Positions 8,223-16,310 of a stretch of DNA of 64,000 nt are shown here, piece by piece. Both the position numbers and the translations under genes were made by a program. Each line of letters opens with the position of its first letter. Position 1 is the stretch's first letter. The notes beneath the pieces were generated by a model. That model saw only the letters and a list, made by a program, of their open reading frames with translations, ran no database searches and had not been told where the DNA came from. Source of the stretch: Bacillus sp. B15-48 (GTDB taxonomy: Bacteria > Bacillota > Bacilli > Bacillales > Cytobacillaceae); the NCBI RefSeq assembly GCF_016879755.1, contig NZ_WOFU01000002.1, forward strand, positions 613,924 through 677,923, in the 5' to 3' direction.

Positions 8223-8978
8223 TTACTTTAAATCCTTCTTTCTTGCCACAAACATGATTCGTTCCGAATCATCACTTGGTAAAGTAGGTAAAAAATCAGC
8301 AGTAAGCTCTAACAATTCAAACCCAGCATTTTCCAGCCAAATTTTATACATTGTCGGTTCAAAAGTTCTTTGTAAATGGTGTTCATCGACTCGATCATAT
8401 TGTCCTGTCATCTCATCATAAACGAAAAAAGTGAGTTCATGTTCAACACTATGAGGCGACTCTCCAGAAAAACAGTCCCAAATATAAGCTATTTCTTCAT
8501 CATTATAGGTGAATGGACTACTTTGAAAAATAACATCCATTTTATATATAGAATGAACATCAAAAAGAAATAAACCGCCCGGGCTTAAATGTTGGTAAAC
8601 CTTTGCAAACGTTTTTTTAACATCGACTTCTTCTGAAATGTAATTAAGCGAATCACAAAAGATGCCAACGACATCAAACTCACTAAGACCAGTTAACTCT
8701 GTCATATCTTGATGGTAATAGGGAATTTCCAATCCCTCTTCTTCTGTTTTTGCCTGAGCAACAGCAAGCATATCCTCTGATAAATCAATTCCTGTAACTT
8801 GAAAACCTGCTTTTGCAAGCCGTATGGAAAGCTCACCTGTTCCACAAGCCAAATCCATTAACCGGCTTCCGCTAACTTCATACTTTTTTGATCTATCGAT
8901 GACCCAGTTCACCCATCCATCATAAGGGACATCCACCATCAATGTATCATATAGATAGGCAAATTTTTGATAGGTCAT
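8223..8978 (-). CDS. yqeM: YqeM, class I SAM-dependent methyltransferase
   Basis: A 251-residue methyltransferase-fold protein. Motif I is MDLACGTGELSIRLA (about residues 41-55), followed by an acidic end of strand beta 2 (VTGIDLSEDML) and a DVVGIFCDSLNYI strand. The substrate is not known to me. Its ATG overlaps the rsfS stop codon by four bases (ATGA). It is the last gene of the yqeG-yqeM operon, a position it also holds in B. subtilis. Confidence 0.92.
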   Translation of the reverse strand: MTYQKFAYLYDTLMVDVPYDGWVNWVIDRSKKYEVSGSRLMDLACGTGELSIRLAKAGFQVTGIDLSEDMLAVAQAKTEEEGLEIPYYHQDMTELTGLSEFDVVGIFCDSLNYISEEVDVKKTFAKVYQHLSPGGLFLFDVHSIYKMDVIFQSSPFTYNDEEIAYIWDCFSGESPHSVEHELTFFVYDEMTGQYDRVDEHHLQRTFEPTMYKIWLENAGFELLELTADFLPTLPSDDSERIMFVARKKDLK

Positions 8979-9331
8979 TGACTAAGCTCGCTCTCTATGT
9001 TTTCAATTGGAGCATCTCCCCAAAGACGTTCTAAATTATAATATGTCCGTTCATCACGGTGGAAAACATGGGCAATGGTATCTCCTAAATCAATCAAAAC
9101 CCACCGGGCTTCATCGAACCCTTCAATTCGTTTGATTTCAAAACCATTTTCTTCAGCCTTTTCTTTAATTTCTCGAGCAATCGCTTGCACTTGTTTATCA
9201 GAGTTCCCATGACAAATCATAAAATAATCGGAAACTAAGGAAATTCCTTTCATATTTAAAACGAGGATATCCTCTGCTCGTTTATCATCCGCTGCTTTTA
9301 CAGCTGTTTGTAGCAATTGCCGTTCGTTCAT
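8975..9331 (-). CDS. rsfS: Ribosomal silencing factor RsfS (YqeL)
   Basis: RsfS binds ribosomal protein uL14 on the 50S subunit and prevents joining with 30S under nutrient limitation. The 118-residue length and the conserved core (DYFMICHGNSDKQVQAIA, then EGFDEARWVLIDLGD and VHVFHRDERTYYNLERLW-like sequence) are typical of the Iojap/DUF143 family. The start has GGAGG upstream. It is tightly packed between yqeK and yqeM. Confidence 0.95.
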   Translation of the reverse strand: MNERQLLQTAVKAADDKRAEDILVLNMKGISLVSDYFMICHGNSDKQVQAIAREIKEKAEENGFEIKRIEGFDEARWVLIDLGDTIAHVFHRDERTYYNLERLWGDAPIENIESELSQ

Positions 9332-9344
9332 TCAATCAAGCCTC

Positions 9345-9902
9345 CTAAGATTTTACTAAATCATTATACGTATAAATCGTGTCAGGGTATACAGGTTGAT
9401 TCTTCTTTAGCAAAAATTGAATCGAGTTTTTTACCGATTGTATTAACGCTTCCTCTAAATTCGTTTGAGCCAATTCTCGGACTTCATCCACCCCTGGGAA
9501 ATGTCTTCCAGGTTCTATATAATCTGCTAAATAAATGACTTTTTCTAATAATGTCATTCCCGGACGTCCTGAAGTGTGGTAACGAATCGCGTCAATAACT
9601 TCCGGATCACTTATCCCAACTTCTTTTTCTACAAGATATGCTCCAACAGGTGCATGCCATAATTCACTATTGAAATTTAGCAGCTCTTTATCCATCCCCT
9701 GTTCAAGGATGATTTGTTTCATTTCATCCTTCGGACGGAACTTGGCATAATCATGGAAAATAGCCGCCAGTTCTGCCTGCTTTACATTTACATCATTTTT
9801 AAATGCTAACTGAATCGCTGTTTCCATAACTCCAAGCGTATGTTTATATCGGTGGTCCGTTAATTGTTTTTTTACAATTCGTAATGCGATCTCACGGTCC
9901 AT
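9345..9902 (-). CDS. yqeK: YqeK, HD-domain Ap4A hydrolase
   Basis: YqeK-type HD proteins split diadenosine tetraphosphate symmetrically into two ADP. The 185-residue product has the HD metal site IFHDYAKF near residue 49, an upstream His (YKHTLGVMETA) and the later RYHTSGRPGM and YLADYIEPGR segments, all typical of the family. It overlaps the end of nadD by 11 bases. The link to NAD synthesis is positional only. Confidence 0.93.
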   Translation of the reverse strand: MDREIALRIVKKQLTDHRYKHTLGVMETAIQLAFKNDVNVKQAELAAIFHDYAKFRPKDEMKQIILEQGMDKELLNFNSELWHAPVGAYLVEKEVGISDPEVIDAIRYHTSGRPGMTLLEKVIYLADYIEPGRHFPGVDEVRELAQTNLEEALIQSVKNSIQFLLKKNQPVYPDTIYTYNDLVKS

Positions 9903-10461
9903 ATAGTAGATTCTCCTCTATATATTTCCTCACTGGCTCAGGGACCAAATAACGAATCGTGCCGCCCTCTTTACACCTTTGTCTAATTAAGGATGACGAA
10001 ATTTCAATCGATGGTACTTCAATGAAAAGAATATTATAATCACTTTCACTACAATGCTTGGGACGATTGACTCCAACAAACTTAATTAGCTCTTGCAATT
10101 CTTCTATTCGATGCCATTTTGGCAAATACTCTATCATATCCGCACCAATAATAAAATGAAATTGAATATCTTTATGTCGCTCTGTTAAAATTTGCATTGT
10201 CTCATATGTGTATGAAGGACCCTGTCTCTCCATTTCAAGCGTTTCAACGAAAAAATTCGGATGCTCACTGACCATTATTTCGAGCATCCTCACCCTTTGA
10301 TGATCTGAGACAACCCCTTCCTTCAATTTATGAGGAGGATCCTGATTTGGCATAAACCAGATTTCCTCTAAATCAAGTGCATGGAAGACCTCATTTGCTA
10401 TGATTAGGTGACCTATATGTGGCGGATTAAATGTCCCACCTAATATTCCAACCTTTCGCAT
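9892..10461 (-). CDS. nadD: Nicotinate-nucleotide adenylyltransferase
   Basis: NadD joins nicotinate mononucleotide and ATP to give deamido-NAD, a late step of NAD synthesis in the cytosol. The 189-residue protein starts MRKVGILGGTFNPPHIGHL, with the GGTFNPPHxGH nucleotidyltransferase motif at residues 8-18, and has the C-terminal ISSSLIRQR motif for ATP phosphates. GGAAGGAGG precedes the ATG. It lies between yqeI and yqeK in one operon. Confidence 0.97.
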   Translation of the reverse strand: MRKVGILGGTFNPPHIGHLIIANEVFHALDLEEIWFMPNQDPPHKLKEGVVSDHQRVRMLEIMVSEHPNFFVETLEMERQGPSYTYETMQILTERHKDIQFHFIIGADMIEYLPKWHRIEELQELIKFVGVNRPKHCSESDYNILFIEVPSIEISSSLIRQRCKEGGTIRYLVPEPVRKYIEENLLYGP

Positions 10462-10481
10462 ATCCGATTCCTCCTTCCCGA

Positions 10482-10775
10482 TTACCGGGGGAGTTCAATT
10501 TGCTTATTTTCGCGAGATTCCTTATATAACACAATTGTACTTCCAATTACTTGTACTAATTCAGCTCTTGCTCCTCCTGAAAGCTGTTGAGCGACTGTAT
10601 CTCGATCGTCTTCACAGTTTTGCAAAACACTAACCTTGAGCAATTCGCGGGCTTCTAGCGCATCTTTAATTTGCTTAATCATATTCTCATTCACGCCAAC
10701 CTTGCCAACTTGGAATATAGGATTGAGGTGGTGTGCTTTCGCTCTTAAAAATCGTTTTTGTTTTCCTGTTAACAT
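10482..10775 (-). CDS. yqeI: YqeI, CRM-domain (YhbY) RNA-binding protein
   Basis: A 97-residue CRM-domain protein of the YhbY family, which associates with pre-50S ribosomal particles. The start MLTGKQKRFLRAKAHHL and the segment GKVGVNENMIKQI are characteristic. I placed the start at the ATG at 10775 because AGGAGG lies directly upstream; a longer reading frame runs back into aroE. It overlaps the aroE stop by 7 bases, so the two are likely translationally coupled. Confidence 0.95.
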   Translation of the reverse strand: MLTGKQKRFLRAKAHHLNPIFQVGKVGVNENMIKQIKDALEARELLKVSVLQNCEDDRDTVAQQLSGGARAELVQVIGSTIVLYKESRENKQIELPR

Positions 10776-11608
10776 GTAGAACCTCCTAGTTGATTCAAAA
10801 CCATATCCTTCATTCTTTCTGTACCTGGAAAAACTCCAGTCCACATTTCAAAAGCCAATGCCCCCTGATAAACAAACATATCTAACCCATTAAAAATGCT
10901 TGCCCCCATAGCCTCAGCATTGCGTAAAAACCTTGTTTTCAATGGATTATAAATAATGTCAGTAACGATACAATCGTTCTTTAAATTCGTAAATACAAGC
11001 GGTGTTTCCTCGAATTGTGGAGCCATGCCGATTGACGTTGTTTGAATGACCAGATCATACTCTTCAATCCGCTTTTGCGCTTTTTCCACCTCAAAAAGAT
11101 TCGATTGAACAGAATATGGGCACGCTTCTACTAATTCCTCTGCTTTTACGAGCGTTCGATTGCAAATGTCTATGTTCTTTACCCCTGCTTCAGCCATTGA
11201 AAAATAAATAGCTTTAGCCGCACCACCTGCACCGATAATTAATACATTTTTCCCAGTTAGTGAAATACATCGATCGGTAAAGGCACGAACAAACCCTCTT
11301 CCATCTGTATTGTATCCAGTTAACAGACCTTCCTCGTTCACAACCGTATTAACAGCTCCAATTGCACTCGCTAACGGATCAATCACATCAAGGTGTGGAA
11401 TTATAGCCGTTTTGTGGGGAACTGTGACGTTAAAACCACCTGCACCAATTGCTTTAAAACCTTTGATCGCTTCTTCTAAATTCGTTGGGTGAACATGAAA
11501 AGGCAAATAACTCGCATCAATATCATAATAACCAAAAAGATCGTTATGCATGATAGGTGACATTGAATGAGCAATCGGGTCACCTATTACTCCAAAAAGC
11601 TTTTTCAA
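10769..11608 (-). CDS. aroE: Shikimate dehydrogenase
   Basis: AroE (called AroD in B. subtilis) reduces 3-dehydroshikimate to shikimate with NADPH in aromatic amino-acid synthesis. I set the start at a TTG at 11608, preceded by GGGAGAGGA, which gives MKKLFGVIGDPIAHS and a normal 279-residue protein. The substrate-binding motif GGFNVTVPHK (catalytic Lys about residue 66), the NADP Rossmann loop GAGGAAKA (about 127-134) and the C-terminal FVYQGALAFEMWTG are present. It sits between yqeH and yqeI. Confidence 0.96.
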   Translation of the reverse strand: MKKLFGVIGDPIAHSMSPIMHNDLFGYYDIDASYLPFHVHPTNLEEAIKGFKAIGAGGFNVTVPHKTAIIPHLDVIDPLASAIGAVNTVVNEEGLLTGYNTDGRGFVRAFTDRCISLTGKNVLIIGAGGAAKAIYFSMAEAGVKNIDICNRTLVKAEELVEACPYSVQSNLFEVEKAQKRIEEYDLVIQTTSIGMAPQFEETPLVFTNLKNDCIVTDIIYNPLKTRFLRNAEAMGASIFNGLDMFVYQGALAFEMWTGVFPGTERMKDMVLNQLGGSTC

Positions 11609-11650
11609 TTTTATCCTCTCCCCTACAGACAAACCCAAGTGTTTTTTTCT

Positions 11651-12757
11651 CTATATTAATGATTTTCTCAGTATTACCTGAACACCCTTCGGCACATGAG
11701 CGGCAACTTTAACCCCGACATCATTTACCGTTACCCAACCAAGACCTGAAAAAACAACGTCGGTTTTTGGTTCTTTAATCGTAAACTCATGCCTAACAAG
11801 TTCCGGAAATGTGTCGATTTCTTCTTCTCTTGGCGGAGTTAACAAATCACCAACATGTTTTTCATAAAGCGAATCAGCATTTTCTAACTTTGTTCGATGA
11901 ATATTCAGTTCATTTGGTAAGTAACATGTAAATGATTTCCTACCACCAGTTAAATAATCGAAACGCGCTAAGCCTCCGAAGAACAAAGTTTGAGCTTCAT
12001 TTAATTGGTAAATCTTAGGCTTTATTTCTTTTTTCGGGGTAATCACTTTTAAATCGCGTTTATCTACAAAATGGGCCATTTGATGGTGATTAATAATTCC
12101 TGGAGTATCAATTAATGCCTTGCCATCTTCCAGTGGGATTTCAATTACATCTAATGTTGTTCCAGGAAAGTGGGAAGTTGTGATTATATCTTCCTCACCG
12201 GTAACCTCCTTAATAATCCGATTAATAAAAGTGGATTTCCCTACATTTGTACAGCCAACTACGTACACATCCCGTCCATCGCGATAGGAGTCGATTGCTG
12301 CCGCTACTTCTTTTATATTTCCACCTTTCACGGCACTTACTAGAAAAACATCCTTTGGACTTAACCCTAAATTTTTCGCTTCGCTTTTCATCCAGTCAAT
12401 TAATTTTTTTTGTTTAACCGCTTTAGGAACTAAATCCATTTTGTTTCCAATAAGCAGAACAGGATTCTTTCCCGCAAACCTTTGAATACCCGGCAACCAA
12501 CTTCCATTAAAATCGAAAATATCAACAATTTTGACAATCAACGCATCTTTTTGTCCAATTCCGTTTAATATTTTCAGGAAATCATCATCTGTTAAACTTA
12601 CATCCTGAACTTCATTATAATGTTTTAAACGAAAGCAGCGTTGACAGACAACAACTTCTTTCTCTAAAGAAGCTGGGGGCGCATACCCTAGTTTATCTCG
12701 CTCTTCTGTTTGTATTTTTACGCCACAGCCTGTACACACTATTTGTTGATCATTCAA
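11651..12757 (-). CDS. yqeH: YqeH, circularly permuted ribosome-assembly GTPase
   Basis: YqeH is needed for 30S subunit assembly. The 368-residue protein begins with a zinc finger (Cys8, Cys11, Cys38, Cys41). The GTPase motifs then come in permuted order: NKMD (G4) at 105-108, SAVKG (G5) near 141, GCTNVGKS (G1) at 168-175 and DTPG (G3) near 217. The C-terminal part is the family's RNA/protein-interaction region. It follows yqeG after 3 bases. Confidence 0.97.
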   Translation of the reverse strand: MNDQQIVCTGCGVKIQTEERDKLGYAPPASLEKEVVVCQRCFRLKHYNEVQDVSLTDDDFLKILNGIGQKDALIVKIVDIFDFNGSWLPGIQRFAGKNPVLLIGNKMDLVPKAVKQKKLIDWMKSEAKNLGLSPKDVFLVSAVKGGNIKEVAAAIDSYRDGRDVYVVGCTNVGKSTFINRIIKEVTGEEDIITTSHFPGTTLDVIEIPLEDGKALIDTPGIINHHQMAHFVDKRDLKVITPKKEIKPKIYQLNEAQTLFFGGLARFDYLTGGRKSFTCYLPNELNIHRTKLENADSLYEKHVGDLLTPPREEEIDTFPELVRHEFTIKEPKTDVVFSGLGWVTVNDVGVKVAAHVPKGVQVILRKSLI

Positions 12758-12760
12758 TTG

Positions 12761-13276
12761 CTAATCCTCCCACTTCAATTTGCCTTGTTTTCTGAAAAAA
12801 TTCAATAACCTTCTTTCAATCGCCCGATTAAACCTAGTCGCTAATCCATCTGTCTTCGTGACTGGTACAACTAAAATTGTATGAAACCCACCACGATTTC
12901 CACCAAAAACATCTGTCAGAAGTTGGTCACCAATTACAACCGTTTCTTCTTTCTTTAAACCCATGTCTCTTACCGCTTTATTAAAAGCCTTTGTCATCGG
13001 TTTTTTAGCACGGTAAATATATGGAGTAACAAGTGGGTCGGCAAAAAATTTCACCCTTGCTTCATTATTATTTGAAACGATTGTGACGAGAATATTATGG
13101 TTCTTCATTTCTTCAAACCACTTAATAAGCTTAGGGGTTGCGGAAGGACGATCCCACTCCACTAGCGTATTATCTAAATCCGTGATAATCCCTTTAATGC
13201 CTTTTGCTTTTAAGCTTTCTGGCGTGATTTCAAATATACTTTTTACATGCTGATCTGGTAAAAAATGCTTGAGCAA
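12761..13276 (-). CDS. yqeG: YqeG, HAD-family phosphatase
   Basis: A 171-residue HAD phosphatase of the IIIA subfamily (PGP/YqeG). The nucleophile motif is DLDNTLVEWD (about residues 35-44), with VSNN (motif II), a Lys in KKPMTKAF (motif III) and GDQLLTDVFGGNR (motif IV). I chose the TTG at 13276, seven bases after GAGGTG, giving an N-terminus LLKHFLPDQHVKSI that matches B. subtilis YqeG. The upstream ATG at 13291 precedes the Shine-Dalgarno sequence and is unlikely. It is the first gene of the yqe operon. Confidence 0.93.
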   Translation of the reverse strand: MLKHFLPDQHVKSIFEITPESLKAKGIKGIITDLDNTLVEWDRPSATPKLIKWFEEMKNHNILVTIVSNNNEARVKFFADPLVTPYIYRAKKPMTKAFNKAVRDMGLKKEETVVIGDQLLTDVFGGNRGGFHTILVVPVTKTDGLATRFNRAIERRLLNFFRKQGKLKWED

Positions 13277-13397
13277 TGAATGACACCTCATTATTTACTT
13301 AGATAATGTTAACATCATAACTAATTTTTTCCGTTGTTTCAAAATATAACGTGAAGGAATAAGAAACTTTTCGACAATTTTCAACTCAGTTCTCATT

Positions 13398-13495
13398 TGT
13401 GGATAACTTTATTCACATTATCCCCATTGTACAGCTTGTCATTTTCTCCTTTATAAACAACTTAATCACAGGTTATCCACCGTTATTGTGGATAT
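13398..13495. promoter_or_regulatory. Cluster of four DnaA boxes upstream of sda
   Basis: Within 98 bp there are TGTGGATAA (13398-13406, exact reverse of TTATCCACA), TTATCCCCA (13418-13426, one mismatch), TTATCCACC (13473-13481, one mismatch) and TGTGGATAT (13487-13495, one mismatch). They fill the middle of the 339-bp gene-free stretch between yqeG and sda. In B. subtilis DnaA binds such boxes and controls sda. Confidence 0.88.
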
Positions 13496-13615
13496 TTAGA
13501 ACGGTTGTTCTACATGATTAAATCTGTTAGAGTTAGGGTACAAATTGAATAACTTACTAGTATATGTACATCGGTTCATAATAATACATTCATTTTCGGG
13601 GGTGAATGACACTAC

Positions 13616-13756
13616 ATGCGAAAGCTTTCGGATGAATTGTTAATCGAATCTTATTTCAAAGCGAAAGAATTAAACTTAAGCAAAGAATTTATTCGCTTAA
13701 TTGAAACAGAGATTAAGCGCAGGTCATTAACTCAAAAAATTCGTGTTTCTTCTTAA
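13616..13756 (+). CDS. sda: Sporulation checkpoint inhibitor Sda
   Basis: Sda is a small helical-hairpin protein that binds the sporulation kinase KinA and blocks autophosphorylation when replication is initiating or DNA is damaged. The 46-codon frame begins [16 protein letters not shown] and ends in [13 protein letters not shown], matching B. subtilis Sda almost throughout. GGGGGTGA precedes the ATG. It has its own terminator 1 bp beyond the stop and a DnaA-box cluster upstream, which fits the known DnaA-dependent control. Confidence 0.96.
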   Translation: MRKLSDELLIESYFKAKELNLSKEFIRLIETEIKRRSLTQKIRVSS

Positions 13757-13778
13757 ACGTCCAGCCGGGCGTTTTTTT
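13756..13778 (+). terminator. sda intrinsic terminator
   Basis: AACGTCC (13756-13762) pairs with GGGCGTT (13767-13773), loop AGCC, followed by seven T in total. It begins at the last base of the stop codon. Confidence 0.88.
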
Positions 13779-13817
13779 GTATCAACCTACGTTCATTTAG
13801 GATGAGGGAGAAATGAA

Positions 13818-14597
13818 TCATTTCAATTCTCCAATTTTCTCTCCCATTTGAACGGAATGAGGCAACTGTATGTCCTTGCGCAATCGGATACGATTTTCCT
13901 CAAAAAGCAAAACAACAGTCGACCCAAATGTAAAATAAGCAATTTCCTCGCCTTTAATAAGTTCTTCTCTTTCATGTACTGTTTCAATCGAGTTAACGAA
14001 CATCGCCCCTACCTTCACGAGCGCAATCCGGACAGTATCGTATTTAATCTCCGTAATCGTTCGAAAGTTTTTTGCCAATGTCTCTTTTCCATATTTAAGT
14101 CCGAGGCGATTCACTGGATAAGAACGGTCCCCTAGTGTCCACTGATTGATGACAGTCCCTGAAATCGGACTATGAATGCGATGATAATGACTCGGACTCA
14201 AATATAAAATCATATACGTTCCATGTTTATAGTGTTCGGCCGTTTCCTCGCTTCCAAGCATTTCTGCAATGGAATAGGTCTTCCCTTTCACTTTAATCAT
14301 ATGATCTGGTTCAATCAGACCAATATCTTCAATAATTGCATCGACCGGACTCACGATTGCTTCTGTCTCGTCAGCAATTGTTCTGACCCCAGGCTTCAGC
14401 TTTCGCGTAAAAAACTCATGCAAGCTAGTAAATGCATGCAATGCTTTTTCCATTTCATCTTGATTTATTTGGTAAGTCCTAGCAAACGCAGGAATCACCC
14501 TTTTGCTTAAACGAGATTGTGTAAATCTCCTTAACAGGTTAGAGGACCACTTTCTGTTTGTCAATTCAATCATTAACCGATACAGCGTTTGAATCAA
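13818..14597 (-). CDS. psd: Phosphatidylserine decarboxylase proenzyme
   Basis: Psd makes phosphatidylethanolamine from phosphatidylserine at the membrane, using a pyruvoyl group formed by self-cleavage. The cleavage motif is FGST, with Gly225-Ser226 giving beta and alpha chains (alpha about 34 residues). Other family marks are VSPVDA, HYHRIHSP and GDRSYPVN. I set the start at a TTG at 14597 because GGAGG lies eight bases before it, giving 259 residues, close to the usual length; an ATG at 14645 lacks such a site. It lies between sda and sigK and appears to have its own promoters. Confidence 0.95.
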   Translation of the reverse strand: MIQTLYRLMIELTNRKWSSNLLRRFTQSRLSKRVIPAFARTYQINQDEMEKALHAFTSLHEFFTRKLKPGVRTIADETEAIVSPVDAIIEDIGLIEPDHMIKVKGKTYSIAEMLGSEETAEHYKHGTYMILYLSPSHYHRIHSPISGTVINQWTLGDRSYPVNRLGLKYGKETLAKNFRTITEIKYDTVRIALVKVGAMFVNSIETVHEREELIKGEEIAYFTFGSTVVLLFEENRIRLRKDIQLPHSVQMGEKIGELK

Positions 14598-14674
14598 AGA
14601 TATAACCTCCGAATAAAAACTCTTTAAGAACATGGTCAATATCATATAGATGTAATAATAATTCCATGAGTGAT

Positions 14675-14712
14675 ATTATAACACTATGCTTAGCTCTCGT
14701 ACTATTATTATA
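14675..14712 (-). promoter_or_regulatory. Probable tandem sigma-A -10 elements upstream of psd
   Basis: On the minus strand there is an extended -10, TGTTATAAT (14675-14683), and a second TATAAT (14707-14712) with CTGAAT 17 bp upstream of it. The -35 of the first is poor. Both lie between the sigK terminator and the psd start. Confidence 0.45.
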
Positions 14713-14762
14713 CAAGGAATTTTATTTGAATTCAGGGAAACTAAAATATTCCTGTTTAATAG

Positions 14763-14796
14763 CAAAAAAAGCTGGTCATCGGTAAAATGACCAACT
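14763..14796 (-). terminator. sigK terminator
   Basis: On the minus strand a 10-bp stem (14787-14796 with 14770-14779, core GGTCAT/ATGACC) is followed by a run of seven T. It lies 19 bp past the sigK stop. Confidence 0.88.
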
Positions 14797-14814
14797 CCGT
14801 AATAATCCCCTCCG

Positions 14815-15534
14815 TTATTTCATTTTTTTCTTTTTCTCCTTTTCTGCACGATAAAATTCATGAAACATTTTCATTAGCGCCCTTTTTTCGATGCGAGAAA
14901 CATAACTCCGCGATATCCCTAATTCTTTCGCAATTTCTCTTTGTGTTTTCTCTTTCTTAAGGTCAAGGCCAAAACGTCCTACTATTACTTCTTTTTCGCG
15001 TTCATCGAGGACATCAATATATTCCTTTACTTTCTCAAGTTCCATATTTAACTGAATCGTATCAATCACATCTTCAGATTCCGATTTTAATACATCGATT
15101 AGCGAAATCTCATTTCCTTCTTTATCCTGCCCGATCGGGTCATGGAGTGAAACATCTTTTTTCGTTTTTTTCAATGCCCGTAAATGCATGAGAATTTCGT
15201 TTTCGATACAACGTGCAGCATAAGTTGCAAGCTTAGTCCCTTTCCCTTCAGAATAACTTTCAATCGCTTTGATTAACCCAATTGTTCCAATTGAGATTAA
15301 ATCCTCTGAATCTTCACCCGTATTCTCAAATTTCTTAACGATATGAGCGACAAGCCTCAAGTTATGTTCAATTAACATATTTCGTGCATGCGCATCCCCT
15401 TCGGCCATTAATCTTAAGTACTTTCGTTCCTCTGCTTGAGATAACGGTTGTGGAAACGCATTATTCTTAACATATGAAACAAGAAAAATAACTTCCTTTA
15501 CTAAATATCCAAGTGCTACAAGTATTCCAGACAC
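14815..15534 (-). CDS. sigK: Pro-sigma-K, late mother-cell RNA polymerase sigma factor
   Basis: Sigma-K directs the last phase of mother-cell gene expression (coat, lysis). The 239-residue product starts at GTG with a hydrophobic pro-sequence ending VIFLVS at residue 20, followed by [12 protein letters not shown]. That is the site cut by the membrane protease SpoIVFB. Regions 2.1-2.4 ([13 protein letters not shown] to [15 protein letters not shown]) and 4.2 ([22 protein letters not shown]) are complete. The reading frame is continuous: it is not split by a skin element as in B. subtilis 168. BofC, at the far end of the window, regulates processing of this protein. Confidence 0.98.
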   Translation of the reverse strand: MSGILVALGYLVKEVIFLVSYVKNNAFPQPLSQAEERKYLRLMAEGDAHARNMLIEHNLRLVAHIVKKFENTGEDSEDLISIGTIGLIKAIESYSEGKGTKLATYAARCIENEILMHLRALKKTKKDVSLHDPIGQDKEGNEISLIDVLKSESEDVIDTIQLNMELEKVKEYIDVLDEREKEVIVGRFGLDLKKEKTQREIAKELGISRSYVSRIEKRALMKMFHEFYRAEKEKKKKMK

Positions 15535-15642
15535 TTTTCCACCCCCCGTATATTTAGGCTTTTGCCTATATTAAATTTCTATGAAGAAACTACCGGGTTC
15601 GTGTATGTCCCAACAAAATCTTTTCATGTAAATTATTTCCTA

Positions 15643-15674
15643 AACGTAAAAAAGCACTGACAGATTGTCAATGC
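15643..15674 (-). terminator. Terminator downstream of the 26-codon small ORF
   Basis: On the minus strand GCATTGACA (15674-15666) pairs with TGTCAGTGC (15662-15654) with one mismatch, followed by TTTTTTACG. It lies 31 bp past the stop of the small ORF at 15705-15785. Confidence 0.75.
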
Positions 15675-15704
15675 ATTTCTATATTTCTCTTTCTACAACA
15701 TCGC

Positions 15705-15785
15705 TTATTCAACACTCACTTCAGCGACGATAATGCTTCCAATAGAAGCACAGATGACGAGTCCGATAACGATTGAGAACATCAT
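15705..15785 (-). CDS. Putative 26-aa hydrophobic small protein
   Basis: I do not recognise this gene. The frame has 26 codons starting ATG-ATG-TTC and ends EVSVE. Residues 3-21 (FSIVIGLVICASIGSIIVA) form one Gly/Ala/Ile/Val-rich membrane helix with a short acidic tail. AAAGGGGTGG lies at a good distance before the first ATG, and an intrinsic terminator follows. It stands alone between yrhC and sigK, beside mother-cell genes. The signals around it argue that it is made; the function is unknown. Confidence 0.55.
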   Translation of the reverse strand: MMFSIVIGLVICASIGSIIVAEVSVE

Positions 15786-15892
15786 TCCACCCCTTTATCA
15801 AATCATTTTTTCGCTTCAAATTTATCATATTCACACAATAGAAATAGCAAAAAATTATGAACTTTTTGTTAACATTTAGTTTTAATCTGTAT

Positions 15893-15917
15893 AAAAAAAC
15901 GCCCAATTATGGACGTT
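15893..15917 (-). terminator. yrhC terminator overlapping its stop codon
   Basis: AACGTCC (15917-15911) pairs with GGGCGTT (15904-15898) on the minus strand, followed by a T-run. The yrhC stop codon (15907-15909) is in the loop. Confidence 0.8.
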
Positions 15918-16170
15918 TTCGGTTGATCATATATTCTTGACCTTCGTCAGTTTCGTTTAACTTCGTTCTGCATCTTTTCGAAAGGCTTAGAAAAAAGATT
16001 GAACACAATAATAGCCCAAATGAGGCACCAGCAGCGATATATTTTTCTACCAATTCGGGTAATACGGTAGGGATGATTAGCGATAAATAAAAAAATACAC
16101 TTACAGCCAATAATACAATTCCGTAAAGGCGATAATCAACCATCTTCTCAAATAATTCCTTTACCTTCAA
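15907..16170 (-). CDS. yrhC: YrhC-like small membrane protein
   Basis: An 87-residue protein with two hydrophobic segments (about residues 15-35 and 44-64 of the chosen product), starting KVKELFEKMVDYRLYGIVLLAVSVFF. I identify it as the YrhC family from this layout and because it lies downstream of mtnN on the same strand, as yrhC does in B. subtilis. The function is unknown. I prefer the TTG at 16170, which follows GAGGTG by nine bases; an ATG at 16209 would add 13 residues that include this site. The mccA-mccB pair that separates mtnN and yrhC in B. subtilis is absent. Confidence 0.7.
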   Translation of the reverse strand: MKVKELFEKMVDYRLYGIVLLAVSVFFYLSLIIPTVLPELVEKYIAAGASFGLLLCSIFFLSLSKRCRTKLNETDEGQEYMINRKRP

Positions 16171-16273
16171 TGTTATATTCACCTCTACATTCTCTATCTT
16201 TCTCCACAAATCGTTTACCTGCTACTCTATAAATTTATCATATATGTGAAGGTGATTGAGCATGTAAATTGTG

Positions 16274-16305
16274 TAAAAAACCCCATCATCGCAGATGATG
16301 GGGTT
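16274..16305 (-). terminator. mtnN terminator
   Basis: A perfect 12-bp stem, AACCCCATCATC with GATGATGGGGTT (16279-16305), 3-nt loop, is followed by TTTT on the minus strand, 6 bp past the mtnN stop. Confidence 0.93.
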
Positions 16306-16310
16306 ATAAA

